Under the pieces are notes generated by a model that saw nothing but the letters and a program-made list of their open reading frames with translations, searched no databases and had not been told where the DNA came from. DNA of 64,000 bases from positions 1,116,001-1,180,000 of the forward strand of contig NZ_CP041372.2 of the NCBI RefSeq assembly GCF_006965545.2, written 5' to 3'. A program made the translations under genes and the position numbers. This DNA comes from Paenalkalicoccus suaedae (lineage in GTDB: Bacteria; Bacillota; Bacilli; Bacillales; Salisediminibacteriaceae). Of the stretch, positions 23,952 through 33,107 are shown piece after piece. Within the stretch, counting starts at the first letter, position 1; every line of letters starts with the position of its first letter.

Positions 23952-24944
23952 ATGAAGATTGGTGATGTGGCATCTTTAATCCTTGCCCTACTCTTTCTTC
24001 TTGTCACGTTTGCGGCATCGATTCTGTTCGGTGCAGCTCAGACGACATGGCAGGATGCATGGAGCGCCCTTACAAGTCCGACTGTAACGGATCAGGCGCT
24101 TATCATCCGTGAAATTCGTCTACCAAGGGAAATAGGAGCGGTATTTGTCGGTGCAGCGCTCGCTGTTGCTGGAGCCGTTATGCAAGGTATAACACGTAAT
24201 CCTCTAGCAGATCCAGGGTTACTTGGCATTACAGCAGGAGCAAACGTAGCACTTGCATTCTCTCTTGCTTTCATTCCCTCAGTAGGATACGTTGGCTACA
24301 TGTTTAGTGGTTGGATTGGCGCCGCATTCGGCGCCTTTTTAGTGATCGGGATCGCTTCTACTAGAAAGGGTGGCTTCAAGCCATTTCGTCTTGTATTAGC
24401 AGGAGCTGCTGTTACTGCGTTATTAGTTGCCATAGCAGAAGCAATCGGTTTAGTATTCCAAATTACCCGAGAGGTTTCCGCTTGGACCGCTGGGGGTCTC
24501 ATTGGAACGACTTGGACGCAACTTTACATTATTGTACCGACCATTATCGTAAGCTTAATTATCGTTCTTATGCTAGCTCGTCAAGTGACATTACTGAGCT
24601 TAGATGAAGACGTTGCAACAGGTCTCGGTGCATCTGTCACAAAAGTGAAGCTGTGGTTATTTTTCTTTGTAATCATACTAGCAGGATCCTCTGTTGCGCT
24701 CGTTGGTAACATAGCATTTGTTGGATTAATGATCCCTCATATCGTACGGAAGTTGGTCGGCACAGATTATCGCATGATTATCCCGATGTCAGCCCTCGTT
24801 GGTGGAGCCTTTATGGTTGGTGCTGATACATTAGCGCGCGTGATGTTTGCTCCGATCGAAACGCCAGTCGTAGCCATTATCTCTGTGTGTGGACTTCCAT
24901 TTTTCCTATGGGTAGTTAAAACGCAAGGGAGAGAGTTCGCATGA
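23952..24944 (+). CDS. Iron-siderophore ABC transporter, permease 1
   Basis: 330 residues, FecCD family, about ten membrane segments. Family markers: RLPREIGAVFVGAALAVAGA, GITRNPLADPGLLGI, the coupling region GAS ... VALVGNIAFVGLMIPHIVR, and a closing DTLAR. It starts 24 bases after the binding protein and overlaps the second permease gene by four bases (ATGA). Confidence 0.92.
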   Translation: MKIGDVASLILALLFLLVTFAASILFGAAQTTWQDAWSALTSPTVTDQALIIREIRLPREIGAVFVGAALAVAGAVMQGITRNPLADPGLLGITAGANVALAFSLAFIPSVGYVGYMFSGWIGAAFGAFLVIGIASTRKGGFKPFRLVLAGAAVTALLVAIAEAIGLVFQITREVSAWTAGGLIGTTWTQLYIIVPTIIVSLIIVLMLARQVTLLSLDEDVATGLGASVTKVKLWLFFFVIILAGSSVALVGNIAFVGLMIPHIVRKLVGTDYRMIIPMSALVGGAFMVGADTLARVMFAPIETPVVAIISVCGLPFFLWVVKTQGREFA

Positions 24945-25948
24945 TTGTGCAGGCAACGAAAAATAAAACAAGACTCGCATTCATCATTGTTATTGCAATG
25001 ATCGTGACCACAGCACTCATTAGTCTAAGTACTGGCTCCTCCTCGATTAATATAACACGCCTTGTGCCAACTTTGATGGGGAACGGAACATTCCAAGATG
25101 AGTTTGTCTTCTATTCCTTGCGTCTACCGCGTATCATTATTACCTTTTTATGTGGTGTAGCGTTAGCGACATCTGGAGCGATCCTACAAGGTATTACAAA
25201 AAATGATTTAGCAGATCCAGGAATCGTCGGAATTAACTCTGGTGCTGGAGTTGCTGTTACATTATTCTTTTTATTCATCCCTGCTAACGCAGAGACGTTT
25301 GCTTATTTACTACCTTTAGCTGCTTTTGGAGGAGCTATGCTTACGGCACTTACTATCTATGCCTTTTCATATAATAAAGAACAAGGGTTAATGCCAACCC
25401 AGTTCATCTTAACTGGTGTAGGCTTCTCCCTTGCTCTCTCAGGTCTTATGATTGTGCTCATCTCCTCATCGGACAGGCAGCAAGTAGAGTTTATTGCCAC
25501 ATGGCTTGCTGGAGGAGTCTGGGGCACGGATTGGCCCTTTATTTTAGCGCTACTACCTTGGCTTGTGATCCTACTTCCTATCGTTCTCTATTTTGCGAAG
25601 CACTTAAATATTTTACGATTAGGCAGTCCAGTCGCAACAGGTACTGGCGTTCACGTAAAGCGAACGCGTATCGTGCTTCTCACGATGGCAACAGCACTCG
25701 CAGCATCCGCTGTATCGGTATCAGGTGGAATCGCCTTTATTGGACTTATGGCACCTCACCTAGCCCGTGCGATCGTCGGCAATAAGCACCAGCGCATGCT
25801 CCCATTTGCGATGCTCATAGGCGGAATGCTCTTACTGATAGCAGACACGATCGGACGCAACATCGTGCCGCCAGCAGGCATTCCAGCCGGAATCATAGCC
25901 GCCTGCATAGGAGCACCCTATTTTCTTTACCTTCTTTCAAGAAAATAA
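24941..25948 (+). CDS. Iron-siderophore ABC transporter, permease 2
   Basis: 335 residues, FecCD family, paralogous to the preceding gene. RLPRIIITFLCGVALATSGAILQGITKNDLADPGIVGI, SGGIAFIGLMAPHLARAIVG and DTIGRNIVPPAGIPAGI mark the permease. Heterodimer partner of permease 1. Ends in a terminator. Confidence 0.92.
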   Translation: MIVQATKNKTRLAFIIVIAMIVTTALISLSTGSSSINITRLVPTLMGNGTFQDEFVFYSLRLPRIIITFLCGVALATSGAILQGITKNDLADPGIVGINSGAGVAVTLFFLFIPANAETFAYLLPLAAFGGAMLTALTIYAFSYNKEQGLMPTQFILTGVGFSLALSGLMIVLISSSDRQQVEFIATWLAGGVWGTDWPFILALLPWLVILLPIVLYFAKHLNILRLGSPVATGTGVHVKRTRIVLLTMATALAASAVSVSGGIAFIGLMAPHLARAIVGNKHQRMLPFAMLIGGMLLLIADTIGRNIVPPAGIPAGIIAACIGAPYFLYLLSRK

Positions 25949-25953
25949 TATCG

Positions 25954-25979
25954 AGACTCTCTTAGGAGGGTCTTTTTTG
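25954..25979 (+). terminator. Terminator of the iron-uptake operon
   Basis: AGACTCTC / GAGGGTCT-type stem followed by TTTTTT. Confidence 0.8.
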
Positions 25980-26123
25980 TTATGTATAATTGCAAAAAGC
26001 TTAAAATGCCAACATTAACATTGTAATAAACCTTTCTAAAGGAGTATCGAAAATGGAATTATCCAGTTATTAAATTAATAAACCAAATTATGTTATCATA
26101 TACTTGGAAGGGTGGTGGCTTTA

Positions 26124-26315
26124 TTGGATAAAAGATCTATAGGCCTTGTCTTTATAACGGTAGGTTCCATTTTCTTAATGGTATCATTTTTTACTTCAAT
26201 AACATTATTATTAGCAGTAACTCTTGGAATAAGTATAATTTCCAATATAGCAGGGACTGTATTATTGATGCAGTATATTAATACAACTAAGGAACAATCT
26301 AAATCAGCGATGTGA
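26124..26315 (+). CDS. Small two-span membrane protein of unknown function
   Basis: 63 residues with two hydrophobic helices (GLVFITVGSIFLMVSFF and ITLLLAVTLGISIISNIAGTVLLM) and a short charged tail. Not recognised. GGGTGGTGG lies seven bases before a TTG at 26124, the chosen start; GTG 26112 lies inside that site. A T-rich stretch 25 bases past the stop may end transcription. Confidence 0.5.
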   Translation: MDKRSIGLVFITVGSIFLMVSFFTSITLLLAVTLGISIISNIAGTVLLMQYINTTKEQSKSAM

Positions 26316-26490
26316 ATGATCTAAGTAACCTTATCATGAGGTCATTTTTTTTGCTCGAATTTTAATAATATGTATAAACTAAACTCTACTTTATCTTCGG
26401 TTTAACCTTCATACACCATCTATCTGATTTATTACATAATAAAAGCCGTCTTGCGTTAAAAAGTATGAGATTCACTTTAAATCACACGCA

Positions 26491-26763
26491 GAGCTGGCAG
26501 ACCCGAAGGACATTCGGAGACAATCCATGGGAGTAGGAGGTTTTGGAGATCCCACAGGAGGCGCAAATTAATGGAGCATCGACCGCTAGCCTGGGAACAG
26601 CGGCAAAATCACCCACTGTTCCCTAAGTGCAAGACTAGCTCAGACTGCAAAGAGCGCATTCTGCGATGCTAGCTCAGACCGCAAAGTACGCGGCCCTTGC
26701 CGACGAGGAAGCTCCAAGGCCGACCCCATGGATGTCGTAGAGTGTCCGTAGGGCTGACGGCTT
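26491..26763. repeat. Structured non-coding element, full copy
   Basis: A 273-base element able to form one long imperfect hairpin: GAGCTGGCAGACCC (26491) faces GGGCTGACGGCTT (26751), GGACATTC and ATCCATGGG (26508-26531) face CCCCATGGATGT and GTGTCC (26724-26747), and TTTTGGAG faces CTCCAAGG. Inside is a perfect GGGAACAG / CTGTTCCC hairpin (26593-26622) and GCATCG / CGATGC. No open frame fits. It may be a MITE-like repeat or a structured RNA; I cannot name it. Confidence 0.6.
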
Positions 26764-26790
26764 GGAGTGGATGGCTTTCCTTTAATGTTA

Positions 26791-26959
26791 AGCATCAACC
26801 TCTAGCCTGAAATCAGCGGGAAAAGCACCCACTGCTTTCCAACTGCAAGGCTAGCTCAAAATGTTCGCAAAAAACGCAAACTTTTTGTGATGCTTTTCAG
26901 ACCGCAGAAGACCACACGGTCAATGGATGTCGTAGAGTGTCTGGAGGGCTGACAGCTAG
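26791..26959. repeat. Structured non-coding element, 5'-truncated second copy
   Basis: A diverged tandem copy of the element at 26491: it repeats AGCATC-ACC-CTAGCCTG, the ACCCACTG loop with a compensated stem (GGAAAAGC facing GCTTTCC instead of GGGAACAG facing CTGTTCC), GCTAGCTCA, and a 19-base identical block at 26923 (26728 in the first copy). The 5' arm is missing. Further small hairpins (GTGCC/GGCAC, TAGCTC/GAGCTA) fill 26960-27060; nothing else is visible before the tre promoter. Confidence 0.55.
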
Positions 26960-27138
26960 AAGTGCCGATTTAAACTAGTTGGCACTTAGTAATCTAGCTC
27001 GTAGAGCTAGGCACTAAACTAATTAGCACTTAAGCAATCGAAGCTTAAAGAGCTCTCATACATATCCCCATACAAAGTCACGATTCAAAACCTCCTGAAT
27101 AGGGAATCTCACCCACAACAGAACGAGCCTTGTATCCC

Positions 27139-27167
27139 TTTACAAACTTGTATATACAAGATAAACT
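27139..27167 (+). promoter_or_regulatory. Promoter and TreR operator of treA
   Basis: -35 TTTACA at 27139 and -10 TAAACT at 27162, spacer 17. Between them sits the perfect palindrome CTTGTATATACAAG (27147-27160), the sequence recognised by TreR in B. subtilis. A weaker half-site TTGTAT lies at 27130. Repressor binding would block the promoter until trehalose-6-phosphate is present. Confidence 0.85.
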
Positions 27168-27200
27168 AAAACCATTATGACACCGAACAGGAGGGTTTTC

Positions 27201-28883
27201 ATGCCAACAATGAACGAATGGTGGCGACGAGCCGTCGTCTATCAAATTTACCCAAAAAGCTTCAACGATACAGAAGGAAAAGGAGTAGGGAACATTCAAG
27301 GAATCATCGAAAAGCTCGATTATTTAAACGAGCTTGGAGTCGATGTCATCTGGCTAACTCCCGTATACGCTTCCCCTCAAAAGGATAATGGCTACGACAT
27401 TAGCGATTACTTCTCTATCCACCACGAATATGGAACGATGGAGGACTTTGATGAGCTATTAGAAAAAGCCCACAGCAAAGGCATTAAAGTCATCATGGAC
27501 ATTGTCGTAAACCACACATCAACTGAGCACGAATGGTTTAAACAGTCTCAGCAGTCCAAAGACGACAAATATCGCTCTTATTATATTTGGAAGGACCCGA
27601 TTGATGGCGCTGAGCCTACGAACTGGCAGTCCAAGTTTGGCGGTAATGCATGGCAGTATGATGAAGCAACTGGCCAGTATTACCTGCACTTATTTGATGT
27701 TACCCAAGCGGATCTAAATTGGGAAAATGAGCAGGTGCGTCAAGACGTTTACGATATGATGCACTTTTGGTTTAAGAAGGGTGTTGACGGATTTAGATTA
27801 GACGTCATTAACCTGATTTCTAAAAATCAGGATTTCCCAAATGACGATGGCTCCGTAGCACCTGGTGATGGTCGAAAGTTTTATACAGACGGACCACGCG
27901 TGCACGAATTTATGCAGGAGATGAACCAAGAGGTTTTCTCTAAATATGATGCTATGACAGTTGGTGAGATGAGTTCGACGTCCATTGATCACTGTATTAA
28001 ATACACGAATCCTGAGCGAAATGAGCTTAGCATGACGTTTAACTTCCATCACTTAAAAGTTGACTATCCGAACGGCGAAAAATGGTCAGTGGCTCCATTC
28101 GATTTTCTACAGCTGAAGGATATTTTATCGACTTGGCAGGTTCGCATGCATGAAGGTGGCGGCTGGAACGCGCTGTTTTGGTGCAACCATGACCAGCCAC
28201 GCGTTGTATCGCGTTACGGTAATGACGGGAAGTACCATAAGGAATCAGCAAAGATGCTTGCTACGACGGTGCATATGATGCAGGGAACGCCGTATATTTA
28301 TCAAGGCGAAGAATTTGGGATGACAAATCCTAAGTTTGATTCGATTGACCAATATCGTGACGTTGAATCACTCAATCTCTATAAAGAAAAGCGTGAGCAA
28401 GGAATGTCAGACGAGGAGATCATGCCTTTACTAAAGGCGAAATCTCGAGACAACTCTCGCACACCCGTTCAGTGGGATGATTCCGAGCACGGTGGCTTTA
28501 CTACGGGTACGCCTTGGATTCCGGTTGCGGACAACTATACGACAATCAACGCAGAGGCTGCTCTAGCGGATAAAGATTCGATTTTCTATCACTACAAAGC
28601 GCTCATTAAGCTACGCCGAGAGCTTGATATTGTCACGTACGGGGACTATGAATTAGTAGATCCTGATAATACTCGCTTATTCACCTACACGAGATCATAC
28701 AAAGGCGAGAAGCTACTAGTTGTAAACCATTTTTATCAGGGAGAAACAACGTTTGAACTGCCTAAAGAATTAGAAGGATACGAAGCGTCGCTTTTACTTT
28801 CCAACTATGAGGATACAAATCTTGCATCTTCAACCAGTGTAAGGGCTTACGAGTCTTTTGTTTATCATTTAACGCAATCATGA
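27201..28883 (+). CDS. treA: Trehalose-6-phosphate hydrolase
   Basis: 560 residues, GH13 phospho-alpha-(1,1)-glucosidase. It cleaves trehalose-6-phosphate into glucose and glucose-6-phosphate. Catalytic residues: Asp in GFRLDVINL, Glu in VGEMSS, Asp in NHDQPR. The opening WWRRAVVYQIYPKSFNDT and the segment FGGNAWQYDEATGQYYLHLFDVTQADLNW are as in TreA. GGAGGG six bases before ATG 27201 decides the start. treR follows 22 bases later; the trehalose PTS permease gene treP, usually first in this operon, is absent from the window. Confidence 0.95.
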   Translation: MPTMNEWWRRAVVYQIYPKSFNDTEGKGVGNIQGIIEKLDYLNELGVDVIWLTPVYASPQKDNGYDISDYFSIHHEYGTMEDFDELLEKAHSKGIKVIMDIVVNHTSTEHEWFKQSQQSKDDKYRSYYIWKDPIDGAEPTNWQSKFGGNAWQYDEATGQYYLHLFDVTQADLNWENEQVRQDVYDMMHFWFKKGVDGFRLDVINLISKNQDFPNDDGSVAPGDGRKFYTDGPRVHEFMQEMNQEVFSKYDAMTVGEMSSTSIDHCIKYTNPERNELSMTFNFHHLKVDYPNGEKWSVAPFDFLQLKDILSTWQVRMHEGGGWNALFWCNHDQPRVVSRYGNDGKYHKESAKMLATTVHMMQGTPYIYQGEEFGMTNPKFDSIDQYRDVESLNLYKEKREQGMSDEEIMPLLKAKSRDNSRTPVQWDDSEHGGFTTGTPWIPVADNYTTINAEAALADKDSIFYHYKALIKLRRELDIVTYGDYELVDPDNTRLFTYTRSYKGEKLLVVNHFYQGETTFELPKELEGYEASLLLSNYEDTNLASSTSVRAYESFVYHLTQS

Positions 28884-28905
28884 TAAACTTGAATTGGTGA
28901 TGACC

Positions 28906-29619
28906 ATGCAGAATAAGTATTTAACGATTTATAGAGAAATCGCAGAAAAAGTACAGCAGGGAGAGTATGCTGCTGGAGAGAAGCTTCCTTCAGAGCATGA
29001 TCTCGTTAAAGATTTTGATACTTCTCGTGAAACGATCCGAAAAGCATTAAATTTATTAGCGCAAAACGGATTTATTCAAAAAGTACAAGGAAAAGGATCT
29101 ATCGTGCTAGATGCACGTAAATTTGACTTTCCTGTATCAGGGCTAGTTAGCTTCAAAGAGCTTGCTACAAAGCTTGGGGAGAATTTTCAAACGCACGTGG
29201 AGAAGGTAGAAAAAGTAAAACCGTCACGCGAGGTGCAACAAAACCTTAAAGTGCGGAGCGACCAGCTCGTCTGGGAGGTTCATCGAGTTAGGGAGATTGA
29301 CGGGGAAAAAATTATCTTTGATAAAGATTACTTTAACCCTGTTTATATTGATGAATTAACGTATGAGGTTTGTAAGAATTCAATCTATGAGTTTATTGAA
29401 AATGATTTAGCGATGACAATTAGCTTTGCTAAAAAAGAGATTACCGTGATTGAACCAACGGAAGAGGACCGTCAGTTTTTAGATTTAGAAGGCTTTCAAA
29501 CAATTGTTGTCGTAAAGAACTTTGTTTACTTCGATGATGCGAGTCTCTTTCAATACACGGAATCTAGACACAGGCCTGACAAATTTAAATTCGTTGATTT
29601 CGCAAGACGAACACATTAA
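28906..29619 (+). CDS. treR: Trehalose operon repressor, GntR family
   Basis: 237 residues. N-terminal winged helix-turn-helix (EKLPSEHDLVKDFDTSRETIRKALNLLAQNGFIQKVQGKGS), then a UTRA ligand domain (VREIDGEKIIFDKDYFNP). It represses treA through the palindrome at 27147 and is released by trehalose-6-phosphate. GGTGA stands five bases before ATG 28906; TTG, GTG and ATG codons just upstream are in frame but lie in that site. Confidence 0.93.
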   Translation: MQNKYLTIYREIAEKVQQGEYAAGEKLPSEHDLVKDFDTSRETIRKALNLLAQNGFIQKVQGKGSIVLDARKFDFPVSGLVSFKELATKLGENFQTHVEKVEKVKPSREVQQNLKVRSDQLVWEVHRVREIDGEKIIFDKDYFNPVYIDELTYEVCKNSIYEFIENDLAMTISFAKKEITVIEPTEEDRQFLDLEGFQTIVVVKNFVYFDDASLFQYTESRHRPDKFKFVDFARRTH

Positions 29620-29623
29620 AAAA

Positions 29624-29662
29624 GAGAGTGCATGGCGCATTACGCCAAGCACTCTCTTTAAT
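29624..29662. terminator. Bidirectional terminator after treR
   Basis: AAGAGAGTGC / GCACTCTCTT outer stem with an inner TGGCG / CGCCA hairpin, A and T tracts on both sides; convergent genes. Confidence 0.9.
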
Positions 29663-29664
29663 TG

Positions 29665-30543
29665 TTATACACTTGTTTTAGGTCGCTTTAGTTCCATTAA
29701 GACGGAATGTCTTAAGCGACTATTCGTGATCACATTATTAAGCCATTCTTTTACTGTCTCATCTGTCTCTGTCTTTACTCGCTTTAACAGTCTAGATAAA
29801 ACTGGGCGTAAAACAGGACGACTATACTGGTCCTCTAAGTTTTTTGCCATTAAAAGTAAGTTCTCAATAAGTTCTGAGTTTGTTAAGTCGGCTACTTGAC
29901 CGGCCCGTACAACAAAGTTCTCTACGATCGCGCCTTTTTGATGGTAGTAATAATAATCATAAACGCCATCAAGAAGCTTTACATTCTCATTAATCTTGCT
30001 AGCGAGGTCAATGATGAGGGAATCTTGACGGTGCTTTACTAAGAAGTGAAAGGATTTCATGGGGTTAGCTTCATCTATTGCTTCTTGAAGCGTCGTCATG
30101 ATGAGGGAATCAGATGCTGTGCCATCAGACTTTTGAAGAGTTAAGAGTCGAGATGACCACAGGTGTTTTATATCTTCTAGGTGCTCGTCCTTTAAAAGTT
30201 TCGTAATATTTTCGTTCTTCATTTTAGCAGCTTCCTTTGAACGAAGAGAATCTTTAATATCCTCCTGTGTCATACGATGCTGCTTTTTACGATCAGCCAT
30301 GTGCTTATACCGATGCAGGACTTCTTCAGAAGCCTTTGTAGATTTGTTCGAAAGATAAAAGGAATCTAAAAATTTACCGCTATGATCGAGAGTTGCAAAA
30401 ATGACGGGTACTTCATGATCAAAAAGTAATGCGTGCATACTTGCTTTGCCGGCTGGCTCCTCATATTTCAGCGTATAATACTTCGTCTTTTCTCCATCTA
30501 AAAATACTTTTTTACCTAGGAAGCTCGGTGGTAGTACAGTCAT
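29665..30543 (-). CDS. Hypothetical cytoplasmic protein
   Basis: 292 residues, not recognised. The N-terminal 75 residues look like a small beta domain (VFLDGEKTKYYTLKYEEP ... PVIFATLDHSGKF), the rest helical with a basic stretch near residue 85 (DRKKQHRMTQ) and a C-terminal helical-repeat look (LRPVLSRLLKRVKTETDETVKEWLNNV). No signal peptide. AAAGGAATGG serves the ATG. Confidence 0.5.
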   Translation of the reverse strand: MTVLPPSFLGKKVFLDGEKTKYYTLKYEEPAGKASMHALLFDHEVPVIFATLDHSGKFLDSFYLSNKSTKASEEVLHRYKHMADRKKQHRMTQEDIKDSLRSKEAAKMKNENITKLLKDEHLEDIKHLWSSRLLTLQKSDGTASDSLIMTTLQEAIDEANPMKSFHFLVKHRQDSLIIDLASKINENVKLLDGVYDYYYYHQKGAIVENFVVRAGQVADLTNSELIENLLLMAKNLEDQYSRPVLRPVLSRLLKRVKTETDETVKEWLNNVITNSRLRHSVLMELKRPKTSV

Positions 30544-30572
30544 GTTACCATTCCTTTCTCGTGGTTTTAAAC

Positions 30573-30782
30573 CTAGCGAGTATCGTTCCGGATTACTAGG
30601 TAGACAATGAGTCCAATAATAGGAAAGAAAAGGGTGCCAATTAGCATAATCGCACTGAACTCTTTACTATTCCCTTTACGCGTTGAATCGCGGTAAGCCC
30701 AGATACTTGTAAAAATGTTAAGCAAAAATAAAACAAGTACGATCAAGGCAAATCCTAAAGGGAAAAAACCGTCCATCATCAT
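30573..30782 (-). CDS. Small membrane protein with a PLDc_N-like layout
   Basis: 69 residues with two membrane helices flanking a basic loop: ALIVLVLFLLNIFTSIWAYRDSTRKGNSKEFSAIMLIGTLFFPIIGLIVYLVIRN. The W-A-Y-R-D-S and F-P-I-I-G-L-I-V-Y pattern resembles the short phospholipase D N-terminal anchor family. AAAGGAG precedes the ATG at 30782; a longer reading from 30821 would start before the ribosome site. Confidence 0.6.
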   Translation of the reverse strand: MMMDGFFPLGFALIVLVLFLLNIFTSIWAYRDSTRKGNSKEFSAIMLIGTLFFPIIGLIVYLVIRNDTR

Positions 30783-30879
30783 TGTTTTTTTAACTCCTTT
30801 TTTTCGTCCTTCTTCCATCATACCTCTTTTAAGCTCTCTTGGATAGGGCTCATGGCGAATAGAACGTTGGTAAAATCAA

Positions 30880-30910
30880 AGAAGCGCCCTGTAAAATGCC
30901 TACAGGGCGT
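30880..30910 (-). terminator. Terminator after the epimerase-family gene
   Basis: Minus strand CGCCCTGTA / TACAGGGCG hairpin followed by CTTCTTTG. Confidence 0.7.
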
Positions 30911-30915
30911 GGTTA

Positions 30916-31812
30916 TTACAGTAATTCTTCCAGTGCTTCATATAATTCTGGATGCGTGAATTTATATCCATGATCGAGTAATTTTTGTGGGACTACGTGT
31001 TGCCCCTCTAAGATAAGTACGCTCATTTCACCTAACATAAGCTTTAATACATTACTTGGGACAGGCGCCCAAAATGGTTTATTTAGCACATCAGATAGGG
31101 TTTTACCGAAGTCTTCCATACGCTTTGCGTTTGGAGCGGTAAAGTTCACCGGACCGGAAATACTATCGTGTTCGAGACAATAAATTAGTGCCTTTGCGAC
31201 ATCCTCTACGTGAATCCACGACATCCACTGTTCGCCGGTTCCGAGCTTGCCACCTATGCCCATTTTGAATGGGGGGAGCATTTTTTTAAGTGCGCCGTCT
31301 TCACCAGATAATATAATACCAAATCGTGATAATACGGTGCGAACTTCTTCTGGTGCACCCTTTGTTTCAGCTTCCCACTGTACGACTACGTCAGCTAAAA
31401 AGTCATCTCCTGGAGTCGTGTGTTCTTCTGTAAAGGTCTCCGTGAATGATGTTCCGTAGTAGCCGACAGCGGAACCGCTAATAAACACAGATGGTTTTTT
31501 ATTCAATGCGTGAAGAATACGAACGGATTCTCGGGTCACATCAATACGACTTGATAAGATAGATTTTTTCTTCTCGTCTGTCCAACGACCACTGTTTAAA
31601 TTTTCGCCCGCTAAATTAATCAGTGCATCAATACCTTCAAGCTCAAGTTCTGGTTTTGAACCGTCTTTGAGCCATTCGACAAAGGTTACTCCATGCTGAT
31701 CTTTTTTATCAGCGCTTCTAGTGAGGATAAAAACCTCATGGCCTCTATATAAAAGCTCTTTAGTGAGAGTGCTTCCGACTAAACCTGTACCGCCTGTAAT
31801 CGCTACTTTCAT
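30916..31812 (-). CDS. yfhF: TIGR01777-type NAD-dependent epimerase-like protein (YfhF)
   Basis: 298 residues, extended short-chain dehydrogenase fold. Starts MKVAITGGTGLVGSTL with the dinucleotide loop GGTGLVG; NLAGENLNSGRW and ISGSAVGYYG are the hallmark motifs of this family, whose substrate is unknown. It is divergent from recX as in B. subtilis (yfhF next to yfhG). AGGAG precedes ATG 31812; the GTG at 31821 overlaps that site. Confidence 0.88.
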   Translation of the reverse strand: MKVAITGGTGLVGSTLTKELLYRGHEVFILTRSADKKDQHGVTFVEWLKDGSKPELELEGIDALINLAGENLNSGRWTDEKKKSILSSRIDVTRESVRILHALNKKPSVFISGSAVGYYGTSFTETFTEEHTTPGDDFLADVVVQWEAETKGAPEEVRTVLSRFGIILSGEDGALKKMLPPFKMGIGGKLGTGEQWMSWIHVEDVAKALIYCLEHDSISGPVNFTAPNAKRMEDFGKTLSDVLNKPFWAPVPSNVLKLMLGEMSVLILEGQHVVPQKLLDHGYKFTHPELYEALEELL

Positions 31813-31896
31813 AATTATCACTCCTGGTTTATGCTTTTACTACCACCATTCCTTATAAAAGGATGATCTAAACGTAAAAGCTGTAGGAGGCAAAGC

Positions 31897-32700
31897 ATGT
31901 ATAAAATTACAAAAGTAACAGCGGCCAAAAAAACAAAGCAGCGCTATCATATTCACTTAATGATAAATGGGCAGGATGAATACGCATTTTCTGTCTCAGA
32001 GGATTTGTTAATTAAAGAGGAGCTTGTGAAGGGGAAGGAGCTCTCGAAAGAAGATATTAATCGGCTGAAGGGGCAAGATGAGATAGACAAAGTGTATCAA
32101 AAGGCGTTAGGATACCTTGCTTTTAGAATGCGTTCAGAAAAAGAGTTGAGACAATACATTAAAGATCAGGAGATGCCAGCGGATATTATTGATTCTATGG
32201 TCGAAAAGTTAATTGCCCTCGATTTCCTGCAAGATGAGCGGTTTGCAGAGGCGTTTGTTCGCACGAAGCGGGACCAGTCGACAAAGGGACCACTCGTGAT
32301 AAGGCAGGAGCTAAAGCAGAAGGGGATCGCTGACAATGTTATTGAGGCGGCCATGGCGCAATACCCTAGAGAAGAGCAGCTCGATAATGCGATTACGCTT
32401 GTAGAAAAAAAGCAAAATTCTTATGGTAGGGAGTCGCAGCGTTCGAAAGAACAAAAGCTGATGCAATTTTTAATTCAGCGTGGCTTTGATCATACACTTG
32501 CAGCAGAAGCATTGAGGGAAGCAACAATTGAAGAGGACGACGATGTTGAGCTTGAGGCACTAAGGCAGTGGGCAGAAAAAGCATGGCGTAAATACGAAGG
32601 TAAAGAGCCCTACGAGCGTAATCGAAAAATAAAAGAGTTCTTGTATCGAAAAGGGTTCTCTCAGGATACGATTCAAGCCTGGTTTGATGAGCAGGAATAG
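31897..32700 (+). CDS. recX: Recombination regulator RecX
   Basis: 267 residues, the longer Bacillus form. Contains RecX three-helix repeats, for example YLAFRMRSEKELRQYIKDQ, FLQDERFAEAFVRTKRDQSTKGPLVIRQELKQKGI and FLYRKGFSQDTIQAWF. It binds RecA filaments and modulates recombination. GTAGGAGG precedes the ATG. yfhH and yfhJ follow as in B. subtilis. Confidence 0.92.
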   Translation: MYKITKVTAAKKTKQRYHIHLMINGQDEYAFSVSEDLLIKEELVKGKELSKEDINRLKGQDEIDKVYQKALGYLAFRMRSEKELRQYIKDQEMPADIIDSMVEKLIALDFLQDERFAEAFVRTKRDQSTKGPLVIRQELKQKGIADNVIEAAMAQYPREEQLDNAITLVEKKQNSYGRESQRSKEQKLMQFLIQRGFDHTLAAEALREATIEEDDDVELEALRQWAEKAWRKYEGKEPYERNRKIKEFLYRKGFSQDTIQAWFDEQE

Positions 32701-32759
32701 TTTCATATTCGTCAAAAAAAGTTATAATAGAAGAAAGAATACAGGGGGAGTTTGGTTAC

Positions 32760-33080
32760 ATGGGTGAGCAGTACAGTCGCATGACAAATCAGGAGTTACA
32801 AGCAGAAATAAGGGAGCTTAGAGTCCTTGCTCAAAAGGCAGAAGCAAAAGGCATGATTAATGAATACGCGGTACACGAGCGTAAAATCCTTATGGCGGAA
32901 GCGTATATGATGGATCCTAAAGCGTACAAATCAAAACAAACGTATTTGTTAAAGGATAACGATGCTGGTGAGACGTTTACAATTAGCTACATGAACGGCA
33001 TTTTTGCATGGGGACACCGAAGTGGACATACAAAACTCGAGGCCGTACCGATTTCCATCCTGGATCAACAGCTAGATTAA
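32760..33080 (+). CDS. yfhH: YfhH family protein (DUF1811)
   Basis: 106 residues. An N-terminal helical pair (RMTNQELQAEIRELRVLAQKAEAKGMINEYAVHERKILMAEAYM) followed by a small beta domain with WGHRSG. It matches YfhH in sequence pattern and position after recX. Function unknown. A TATAAT -10 candidate lies at 32723. Confidence 0.85.
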   Translation: MGEQYSRMTNQELQAEIRELRVLAQKAEAKGMINEYAVHERKILMAEAYMMDPKAYKSKQTYLLKDNDAGETFTISYMNGIFAWGHRSGHTKLEAVPISILDQQLD

Positions 33081-33107
33081 CTTACAAATAAAAGGAGGAG
33101 AGTCGCG

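Noticed and set aside
29522-29899. 125-codon plus-strand frame
   Set aside because: Overlaps treR in another frame, crosses a bidirectional terminator and lies antisense to the next gene.
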